A program made the translations under genes and the position numbers. The notes beneath the pieces were generated by a model that was not told where the DNA came from, searched no databases, and saw only the letters and a program-made list of their open reading frames with translations. This document shows positions 1-8,797 of a stretch of DNA of 64,000 nt, piece by piece. The first letter of the stretch is position 1. Every line of letters starts with the position of its first letter. Source of the stretch: Gracilariopsis chorda (taxonomy: Eukaryota > Rhodophyta > Florideophyceae > Gracilariales > Gracilariaceae); contig NBIV01000129.1 of NCBI GenBank assembly GCA_003194525.1, forward strand, positions 124,001 through 188,000, read 5' to 3'.

Positions 1-1750
1 CTCTCAAGCCATCAAGCCTGCAAATGAAAAACCAAAACAAACTATTCCAGCTTCAAGGAGCATCATTGTTGAAGTCTCTCATAAGTTGTTCTGTTGTTGT
101 ATGTTTGTGGGCCAACGCTACTAATTCCGAAAGCCCGTCTCATTTATGTGTGAAGTGAACCACGAAAAGAATTGCAAAGAGATGCGGACGGCTAAGGAGG
201 CTAGAAGGCTTACCTTCTATACTTCTTAACCTTTAACCCTGGTTCCTTTGCATTGGGATGAGAAGACATAACTCATGGAGCACGGGTAGCGAGTATTGTA
301 TTTGAAGTTTTAGCACAAGATAGCAACCGCTAACCCTCAGCTTTTTCTCCGAGTCACGTTCAACTTTGCAATATGCGGGATACAGGGGTACCGTAGGTAC
401 TAAGGGTATAGGGATAGAAGACTAACCAAGGAAGGGATACAACGGTACGAAACAACGGCGAGTTGCGTGCCCCCGACTTCCCAAAAACAGAAACCTTTTC
501 CTTGGGAAAACCAAGAGCTTCTTTCGCAAACTGTTGTATTACACCTCATACGCCTTTTCCGCGTCGTTCTCGCCATGGGAGCAGTTCTTGCCTGCAAAAC
601 GACTACTCTTCGAGCATTCTAGTACGAAGCCGCCCACTGCGTTTTTCACTATTTCTCTGCAGCAGAGTCATCTTCATCCTGCCCAAGGCATGGTGTCAGT
701 GGATTCTACTATCAATGGTTTGGAAGATTTTAGTATCCACACGAAACCATAGTTCTGAGTTATGGCCAGTAAAGACCTGTGACAGGAGGGGCTTCCGTTG
801 GCAATTCTCTACTTCCACCTTCGAAAATAACCCTTTGGTACCAAAGTTGTGGCAATCCTACCTGGATAAGGCTCTATCTCCGAAGATCGAAAGAAGCGGA
901 CAAACTTGTATTGAATTGCACCTTTAATTCTGTGCCAAAACATCCTTCAGAAAAGTGGGCGGTCATTCCCTACATACACGAAGGTTTGGTTTGATCTACT
1001 TCAGAGGCGCAGAATACATGACTCTTGAGACATGTATTATGCTCATGCCTCCCGACCCATACCTTCCATTCGCGGTGAATTTGAACGTAACGAGACGAGC
1101 TTCGTTGGTAGTGCACCACGACAAACTGTATTGGTGCAGGTGCACAAATCACTAGTATTAGGGAACACTTGAATTCGTCCACCCATTACTGGGGGCCCAT
1201 TATATCAAACCTTTGTCTGTTCCCCATAGGCACAGAATGAACTGTCTTGTAGTATAACGAATGCTGGTTCAAAAGAACGACCTTACCCTTGACCAAGGTC
1301 CGAATTTAATACAAGAGTACCCTGGCGCTGTCCTCGAATTAATTACAGATCTCTGTTCTGCGTGCTCCGGGTTCGACGTGGTTACGGTCTTTGTACCATG
1401 AAATTAGGTCCATGTTGTAGTGCCACGATTCAAGTGTTCGCTTTCTTCTACCAACATATGTTTGACCTCATCATTAGATCGCCTCCGCGTGAACTCTGAG
1501 TGCGATACTCCCATGTTGCATAACACACTTGATCTTCATGTTCAAACCTAATCGCCTCTCTACACCCCTGACGCTAAGAAATGGGTAGTCATCGCGTATC
1601 ACGAAATTTGAGACATGGTTCTCGACGGGAATATTCATCTCGGAAGAAAGCAAATGATTCCAGAACGTACAAGCCAAGCGCCGGAATTCCGGTAGCCAGG
1701 GCGTTCCTCAAGAGATGCCTTCTTTCCGTGGTTAACTTTCTCCTCCGAAG
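1..1750. other. Intergenic stretch, no gene recognised
   Basis: No reading frame here gives a recognisable protein. The longest plus-strand frame (463-927) has no family-like motif and looks like chance. The stretch contains AACCCT-like telomere-resembling words near 228-242 and an imperfect GGTACC palindrome near 387-400, both of which recur in other intergenic stretches. The 3' end presumably holds the promoter and 5' UTR of the GT90 gene. Confidence 0.5.
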
Positions 1751-3933
1751 ATGGGGCTACGTAAGTTACTATGTCTATGCCATTTGGAACTGCAAATCCT
1801 GTACCCGAAACTTACCACGTTTCCCGTTTGCTGCGTTGCCGAGAAACAGATTCTCTTTAGTTTGTTTGTGATTATATATTGCTCTAGCTTTTGGGATGTC
1901 GTCGTCTCGAGGCCTATGAATGAACCGATGATAGTTGAAGCTGTGCGCGTGCCCATCCCAACAAACCCGCATCTCCCCAACCAGGAGAAAATTACTGTTC
2001 AGGTGCAACTTCCTGGCGCTATAACCAATGAGGGGAAGAAGTTCGAGTCACTTGACAGCCTTACAGAGTCCATGCGGGACTTAAACGTTCTCCCGGGGGC
2101 TATTGGATTAGGCGGATCGTTTGATGAGCATGGAGAGAGCCAGGCAAATGAAGGGGAGCAGAACACCACACAGTCAAGGTCGGCCTCCGAAAAGTCTACC
2201 CCGAATGGCGAAAAAACTCAGGCTCAAACAAAACCAGATGCTTCCCCCCGAAAAGGAGCAGCAAACAATGAGGGCGCAGTGTCTGAAGCTTCCAACGTAA
2301 AGACTGCAAGCGGTACAGAAGGAACGAAGAAGACGAAGAAGAAGAAGAAGAAGAAGAAGAAGAAGAAGAAGAAGAAGAAGAAAAAGAAGAAGCAAGAGGC
2401 GAACGGTTCGAGTTCTGCTGATGCTTCTTCAAATGATTCAAAAGCTCCCGAAAGTTCATCGAGTGCAAAACCAGAAGAAAATCCTTCTTCTCACGACTCT
2501 AATACACCGAAATCAGCGAAATCAGAGGGTTCTGAGGAAACCACCTCTCCAAGTTCTGCCGATGACAAACTGGAAACAAAGACGAAAAAGAAGAAGAAGA
2601 AGAAGAAGAAGAAGAAGAAGAAGAAGAAGAAGCCCAAAGCTGACCAAGTACCTTTTACAACCAACAGCACGTACTCAGGACCGCACCCAATGAACAGAAA
2701 CATGGAGGAGCTTCAGGTTTCTGGGAACACTGGAACTTTGGATGATAAAGAAGTACGGGGATACTACGAAAAACTTGTTAAAGCTTACTTGGCCCCCTTC
2801 AACAGCGGAATTGATAGGCGGTCCTTCTTCGAAATCCTTAGACGGAAAACTTACTCGCTAAGCCCCCCAGGATCTAATAAGGGAATCCAAACAATACTCT
2901 TTCAGATGATACAAAAAAGTGAGTCTCTTCCTTCTCCAAGTACTCTGCAGTTCGATATTAATGATTTGTGACTGTTACTAACATTTTCTCTGAAGAGCTC
3001 TATCTTATGGATCCTTATGAGGTCACTAAGAACTCGAAACCATTTTACAAAACCAGAATTCAGGAGTTGGTATGGTTGCTGAGCGATATTGCAAAACAAG
3101 GAAGCGTTCCAGATACTGAATTTCTGGTAGCCATCCATGACTGTGTGCAAACTGTGAACGCTGAGCACACGTATAGGGGTTCTGTCTACCAGGAAAGCAG
3201 CCCCACTTTCACCATAGTGTCATGCAACTTCTCTGACAACATACCGTTTCCAATGTGGGAAGGAGATCCTGTTCGAGGCGGTTTGAAGAGTTGGGATGCC
3301 AAAATGGAAAAGTATAAGGGTTCCGACAAGACACCATGGGCAGAAAAACAACCGAAGGCTGTCTTCCGAGGCGGGAATCGACCAAGTATGTATTACAAGA
3401 CGAAGGAGGAGGCAGACGAGCACGCTAACGAGTCTGGACGAAGCCGTCTACATTTCCTTTCAACTCAGAATCAAGAACTGTTTGACGTTGGCGTAAGTGG
3501 AAGATGGGGCGGGGAAATGCACCGACTGCAGCCGATGAGTGAAGCAGATCATCATCAGTTCAAGTACATCTTGTATGCTGAAGGGAACTGTTTCTGGGCT
3601 GATCGTCTGAACAAACAAGTGTTTGGTCCTTCTGCAATAATCAAACAGGAAACGCCATGTGGACAATTCTGGGAACCATTACTGAAGCCGTTCACTCACT
3701 ATATCCCAACCGAATTCTTCTTTGATGACACTGTGGAAAAGATCAACTGGGCGAAGGAACACGATTCAGAAGTACAAGCAATCGTAAAGAATGCAAACGA
3801 TTTCGCAAGCAATTTTCTTACTCAGAAAGGAATCAAAACATATGTTGAGGTTCTCCTGGTGGAATACTCAAAGCTCCTGAATAATAAGGAGATTAAACCG
3901 GAACAGGGCAGCCAGGATGTAACAGCTCGGTAG
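1751..3933 (+). CDS. GT90 (CAP10/POGLUT-like) glycosyltransferase, two exons
   Basis: Predicted Golgi/ER-lumen glycosyltransferase of family GT90, which transfers sugars such as xylose or glucose to proteins or glycans. Join 1751-2918 and 2996-3933, giving about 701 residues. The 77-bp intron starts GTGAGT, has a TACTAAC branch site at 2976-2982, and splicing keeps the frame. Residues 33-50 (ILFSLFVIIYCSSF) look like a type II signal anchor. A low-complexity stem of about 250 residues follows, with polylysine runs near 193-214 and 278-294. The GT90 domain fills the second exon: VFRGGNRPS, then YILYAEGNCFWADRL, then KPFTHYIPTEFFFDD, in the order the family shows. The start is the first in-frame ATG that keeps the anchor; a further upstream exon cannot be excluded because GTAAGT lies at 1761. 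The acceptor sugar and target are unknown. Confidence 0.82.
2328..2390 (+). repeat. (AAG)n microsatellite inside the GT90 coding region
   Basis: An almost pure AAG trinucleotide run encodes the first polylysine tract of the GT90 gene. It is in frame, so length change alters only the number of lysines. Confidence 0.9.
2583..2632 (+). repeat. Second (AAG)n microsatellite in the GT90 coding region
   Basis: A second in-frame AAG run, about 190 bp after the first, encodes another polylysine tract. The two runs are separated by a serine-rich acidic segment. Confidence 0.9.
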
Positions 3934-4457
3934 ATAGATACAAACAGTAAAGTCTGAAATCTAACTATGACGGAATTGGCTACCCTGCACAAACAGGAAT
4001 TCAGAATGGCTTGCGATGTCGAGCTCCAATTCTAACCAGTTTCCTATAGCGATTGTGCCACCAGGAAATCTCCGTTCTTCGTGATGACATCATGGCTTAT
4101 AGATAATAATGAGTCCTTCTTCTGGAGTCCTGTCAAACAACTTGGCATTGTATCGTACTGCATGATTTGTGCACACAACGCGTCACACTGATGAGGTGGT
4201 GCAGTTGATAGGAACGTTCGGCACTAAAACGCAGGTCATAGTTCGGCTTCTTCGCGACGTTGTCGTCCGGGATGACGGATTCTGTGATCTTTCTCCCTTC
4301 GCACGTACGAATGGAAATACATTTTGCAACTGTGCTGTGGACGACGAGTGAGAGGGGTACACCCAAAAGTGCCATCTTGTGCCCAACGCTCATATTGAGC
4401 ACCATTCTAAGTTGGGCATTAATCGAAAGCAACATGACGCAACGTGCGTACCTCTTT

Positions 4458-4497
4458 GCAAAAGCTCAGTAATAAGGATTTGACGCTGAGCTTTTGC
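4458..4497. repeat. Hairpin: perfect 12-bp inverted repeat
   Basis: GCAAAAGCTCAG at 4458-4469 is the exact reverse complement of CTGAGCTTTTGC at 4486-4497, with a 16-nt loop. No T-run or transposon-like flank was seen, so its role is unknown. Confidence 0.6.
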
Positions 4498-4658
4498 GCT
4501 CTCTGATCGCTTACAACTTAGCAATGCTGCTTAAGGCTTTCGGGCTTGATGGTTTACGAAAACCGGTCGACAGCGGTCGACAAAGATCATCGGACGATGG
4601 CGACCGCAGGCCGACATTGGGTGCGTCCAGAGATTACCAGTTCAACAGCCCACCAATT

Positions 4659-4718
4659 ATTTGGCGCACTACTATCTCATCATTCTCCAATCCACTGCGC
4701 CAAATATTGGCGCCAAAC
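4659..4718. promoter_or_regulatory. Cluster of E2F-like GGCGC(C)AAA words
   Basis: Three matches to the E2F/DP core (TTTSSCGC in either orientation) fall within 60 bp: TTTGGCGCAC at 4660, TGCGCCAAA at 4696 and TTGGCGCCAAA at 4707. E2F sites of this form regulate S-phase genes in plants and animals. No cell-cycle gene is recognised next to them, so function is doubtful. Confidence 0.25.
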
Positions 4719-5051
4719 CGCGCATCAAAACGCCTGTTTCACCTCCCCGAGACTCATCAATCGCCGCGTAGAGAACTCTATCACCGTCATTCACTACCGA
4801 CCCTTTTGTTAGTAATCGCGACCTCACAGTCCGATGCTTCGTCCGCGACCACGGTACCACGAACACCTACGTTGCCAAGGTGTGTCCTCTTTTGAAAAAG
4901 TTGGATAGAGTAGTCGTCAACGTGTGTGCTTTGCGCTCTTATAGGATCGTTTGTGCAATCGTTTAGACTTATGTAGCACTATCGCAACGCATATGGTCGT
5001 AGAGTAAGCGGCAATGCAAGCCGCTGCAGCTGCCTTGTTCGGACTTGAGTG

Positions 5052-5119
5052 CATGTTGTGGACTCCAGCACAGAGATGGCATGTTGTGGACTCCAGCACA
5101 GAGATGGCATCTTGTGGAC
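5052..5119. repeat. 28-bp tandem repeat, two full copies plus part
   Basis: Two identical 28-bp units (5052-5079 and 5080-5107) are followed by a partial third copy with one change. The frame across them is open on the plus strand but encodes nothing recognisable. Confidence 0.85.
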
Positions 5120-5815
5120 GGTTTGGAGGTTTGGATAAACCCTCGGAGGGTTCGTTTTGATATCCAAATCTGGTTCAGGACCCACCAAATATTGAGTGCC
5201 TTGGCGGTTTTTTATTGGCTCATACTGTATCTGGTGGCCTGGTCAACTGGCAATTCCTGGACGCACCCAATGAATTCTCCCCTGCAAGTGTGCCACCTGC
5301 TGTATGTCTACCTACGGGATGGTCTTCATTAGAGGGAGGCACTGCTCAAAGTGAGCCTGGAGTGTTATATTGCGAAAGATTGAAAATTTCACGATCGGGC
5401 TGCAGGGATGGTATCCTGCGGTTGCAATGCTACCAATGAAAAACACATTCTATTGCGATTGGGCAGGAATACTGTAAGCGTACCGTTGTTACATTGAGCT
5501 TGCTCCGCTCGGAATACCTCCGCAAGTTGTTCGGATCAGGCGATAAGACGCCAATGTTGAGAAGCCGTAGTTGCCGAGGCATACGCATCTTGCACATTCT
5601 TTACCCAGCTGCGCTTGTGTGCGTCTCGTCGTGCAGGTGCCCAATCTTTCATTCGTTGAGTGCTTGTGCATTCTGGGACTCCTGTGACTTTCAACTCCCT
5701 GCGGTACCGGAAAGGTTTCTTCGGATAGAGGCACACCTGTACTGGTATACCCTAGTGCAATCGAATTCGAACACCTGTGAGCACCCTTCAGATAACCAAA
5801 GACCAGAAACGCGTC

Positions 5816-6373
5816 ATGACTCTATTACCCTTGGCAGTTATAGGCCTCGTTCTGTGCATTGGTCTATATGTCGTATTTCGCCGTCAACGCCATGGAGGGC
5901 TCGCTGGGGGATCGGCTATTCTTGCCACCCCGCACAGAGCGGCAAGTCTTGGGTCTGATCGCGTTTACTCAGAGCAAGAAGTTGCTCAGCACAACACCGC
6001 GGAGGATCTGTGGCTTATCATAAAAGGCAAAGTGTACGATTTGAGCCCGTATATTGCGTTGCATCCAGGGGGTGAAGCAATGCTTCGAAATGCTGGAAGA
6101 GACTCCACTAAAGGCTTCTCAGGCTCACAACATCCAGCTCGTGTGTGGGATATGGTAAGTCACTTTCCTTCATTGTTTAAAGAACTATACGTCCTGTCAC
6201 CAGTGCGTGTGAGGTGCTACAGAGTTGTCGATCATATGAGGTACCGGCAACCGTTCCGTGAAGCACACTGAAGTAGATGTGAACCTAACTGTGTCTTCTG
6301 TTCATGGCAGATCGACGAATTTTACATTGGGAATGTAGCCACACTCGAGACGTCCGACAAGAAAGCTGACTAA
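5816..6373 (+). CDS. Cytochrome b5 with N-terminal membrane anchor, two exons
   Basis: Haem-binding electron carrier. Join 5816-6154 and 6311-6373, 133 residues. The 156-bp intron (GTAAGT...GGCAG, CTAAC branch-like site) lies between codons and restores the usual b5 end, DMIDEFYIGNV. Residues 3-21 form a hydrophobic anchor followed by RRQRH; the b5 domain then runs from about residue 48 with both axial histidines visible, in HPGGE and in GSQHP. The anchor is N-terminal, unlike the C-terminal anchor of classical microsomal b5, and recalls plant Cb5LP-type proteins. The start is the first ATG; the frame is open 39 nt further upstream without an ATG, so a 5' exon is possible. It converges on the CYP51 gene with 22 bp between stop codons. 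Confidence 0.85.
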
Positions 6374-6395
6374 ACGGGTCCTGTGTAGACTAGGA

Positions 6396-8048
6396 TCACT
6401 GTGTACCCGAAAGAGGTTTCTTTCGCTTATACCGTATGATGCATGTTCCATGCACGGGTCCTACCACTAGAGCATCCAAATTGGGTTCCGGGACAGCTTT
6501 TCCGACGGCCTCCATGTCGAATAATTTGAGCAGAATACTCCAGATTGTTTTGACTTGAACATATGCGAAACCTTCTCCCATACAGCCATGCCGACCAGCG
6601 CCAAAGCCAAGGAATGAATACGGAGCAGATTTGTCTTCGTCGCGCGGCGGTAAGAATCTGTCTGGATCCCATTTGTTGGGTTCCGCAAACACATCGGGAA
6701 GCATTCCAGCCACGCTAGGAGAAGCTACAACGTAGTCGCCCGTTGGAATGAGAAAACGCCCTCCGAGCGCAGGACGTGGTTCGAGGACTTTTCGCATCAA
6801 GAAAATTAAAGGAGGATGCATTCTCAGGGTCTCTTTCATGCAGGCATGAAGAAGATTCATTTTGGTCAGAGCCTCATAGTTGAGCTCCCCTCCACTAGCC
6901 TTCTTTACATCATCCTGCTCTGACAACACGCGCTCGAGAACGCCCTTGTCGCGTAGAAGATGCATTCCGATCCACGTTGAGGTTGCACTTGATGTGTGTT
7001 GCGCAGCGAACAGCTGCCGCATACAACAATGTAGAAAAATACGAAGAAAAGGTCAGCAAGGCATGATGCGCACCACGTGAAAGCGCGAGAAAGAACAAGC
7101 TGGTCGATAACTTACGCCTGCGACTAAAATGCCCACAACTTCATCATCAGTGAAAGGCTTACCATTGCGATATTTTGCTTCAATGAGCCATTGAAGCATA
7201 TCATCCTCTTTGGTTTCTCCGGCACGTCGAGCACGGATAATGGGAACGAATAATTCGCCCATCTTCTTGCGGGCACGGTCTCGGTCTCTGTGGGCCTTGA
7301 TTGGCAACCAATTAGCAAGCACGGAAATAGGCTGCATTCCTTGGTCAAGGTCATGGATGAGATGCGATACTTCTCCGAAGAGATTTTCTCGAATCTCGCG
7401 ACCCATAATGCAACGGGAGCCAGTGAGAATGATAAGGTTGCTCAACTCGGCATAAAGGTCAAGTTCACCTTCATCGCCCCAGTTGGCAAAGAATTGCTCA
7501 GCTTCTTGAATCATGAGCGGAATATAGGTTTCCAGCATGTTCACTCGAAGCGTCATCGATAGAATACGGAAGTGCTGCAAACGGTTTTCAAGTGTTGCGT
7601 CGTAGACCACATCCTTACCAAACACGGGGGTGCTAAACTTGTACGGTTCGCTCTGGTCGAGTTCGGTATCGGAAGCTTTGAAGAAGGCCTCACATGCGGC
7701 TGGACCAATTAAGAAGGTGAGGCGAGTTGTTAGTAAACGCACAGTGAACACCTCGCCTTTCTTACCGTACCCTTCCCACACCAAATCCAGCGGATTTTTC
7801 GCGAATGCGAGCACGTTTCCAATGATGGGTAAACCGACATTGTAAGTGGGCGGAGGGATGGCCTTTCCTTGGCGTTTAGCGTTTGAAAGGGTGGTGTCAC
7901 GAATGGCGGTCTGGAAGAAAGCTACTATGGCAAGTAGAAGCGATAAGGCCATGACAACGACCCAGCCAATGGCCTCGACATCTCCGGATTTAGCGGCTGA
8001 TACGGTGCCATAGAAGGCAGCTTCGATACGAGGACGAATTGCATCCAT
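6396..8048 (-). CDS. CYP51: CYP51 sterol 14-alpha-demethylase (cytochrome P450), two exons
   Basis: Removes the 14-alpha-methyl group of sterol precursors in the ER. Exons 8048-7116 and 7013-6396 give about 516 residues, the usual P450 length. The 102-bp intron (GTAAGT...GGCAG) falls in the I helix, and splicing produces AGLFAAQHTSSATS, the CYP51-type oxygen-binding motif. Other landmarks: an N-terminal membrane segment near residues 28-46; KETLRMHPP (ExxR) near 370; DPDRFLPPR; the haem loop FGAGRHGCMGEGFAYVQ with its cysteine near 450; and a CYP51-like end, VVGPVHGTCIIRYKRK. Its upstream region is shared divergently with the glomulin-like gene and its 3' end abuts the cytochrome b5 gene, a known class of P450 electron donor. 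Confidence 0.92.
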
Positions 8049-8797
8049 GGATCAGACATTCAGGCACGACTACGCGAGTCGCTTCAGTTGTAGCGGTGTA
8101 TTGCGATGCGCTGCAGCTTGGGCTGTCCTATTAACAAGTCAAGTGATAGAACAGTCTTGTTAGTGCGATGGAGACTGTGAAAAGGTAAAACTCAGGCAGG
8201 AGAGCAGCCGTTTGGCAAACGCTAGAGTCGTGAAGTACGTGAGGACCATGAAACGAACGATGGGCGCTACGCTCCTATGAGGTGACAAACCATCTCCGGT
8301 TGACGGAGTATGTAACCTTCGTAATTCTGCAGCCCATTCAACAGAGCGCAGAAGGCCTCACAAGGCGCCTTTCATAAGCTTTTCGAAATTCGGAAATTTG
8401 TCAAACTTCCACTACCAATCAAAGTTGTTTCCTTTCCAGCCGCTGTAAGATACATGTCTAATATGCTGGTCAGGCAAAGATCTGTAAGCCGCGCTTGATC
8501 CGGATCAACTACCCCTACTGGAAAAGCTATGAAACAGAGTGGGAACACGGATACGAAGGTACCGTTGGTACCAACGGTACCTAACAAATCGCTTTGCTAT
8601 TAGATACATCTGCATCGCTGTGGCCACATTCCAAAAGATACAAGGGTCAGCGGTCTACCCTTGTCGCATCCGATAGTCCGCAGACCTGGGCGTGTAACCC
8701 CAAAGCAACTCTTTATCTCTTCCAGAAACCACCGACGGCCCCCAACATCGTAAATCTCCAAGAGTTTCATCAAACTGAACTCACGTAGTTCTCGCAG
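8049..8797. promoter_or_regulatory. Divergent intergenic region (CYP51 / glomulin-like gene)
   Basis: About 750 bp separate two start codons facing away from each other, so promoters for both genes must lie here. No clear TATA box or sterol-response element was recognised. A perfect 24-bp palindrome sits nearer the right-hand gene. Confidence 0.5.
8558..8581. repeat. Perfect 24-bp palindrome built from GGTACC
   Basis: Three GGTACC words separated by GTT and AAC make a sequence identical to its own reverse complement. Related GGTACC palindromes occur at 16097-16117 and, imperfectly, near 387 and 41366, always between genes. Confidence 0.85.

Larger units (their letters stand above)
3934..5815. 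other. Long stretch without a recognised gene
   Basis: Several short frames exist (for example 4494-4895 and 5494-5958) but none shows a known motif and they overlap one another in different frames. The stretch holds a 12-bp inverted repeat, a cluster of E2F-like words and a 28-bp tandem repeat, listed separately. The cytochrome b5 promoter or an upstream exon should lie at its right end. Confidence 0.5.

Noticed and set aside
463-927. 154-codon plus-strand frame
   Set aside because: No known motif, overlaps several equally long frames, and is not flanked by gene-like signals.
2168-2703. Polyleucine, polyserine and polyphenylalanine frames opposite the GT90 gene
   Set aside because: They are shadows of the two AAG microsatellites.
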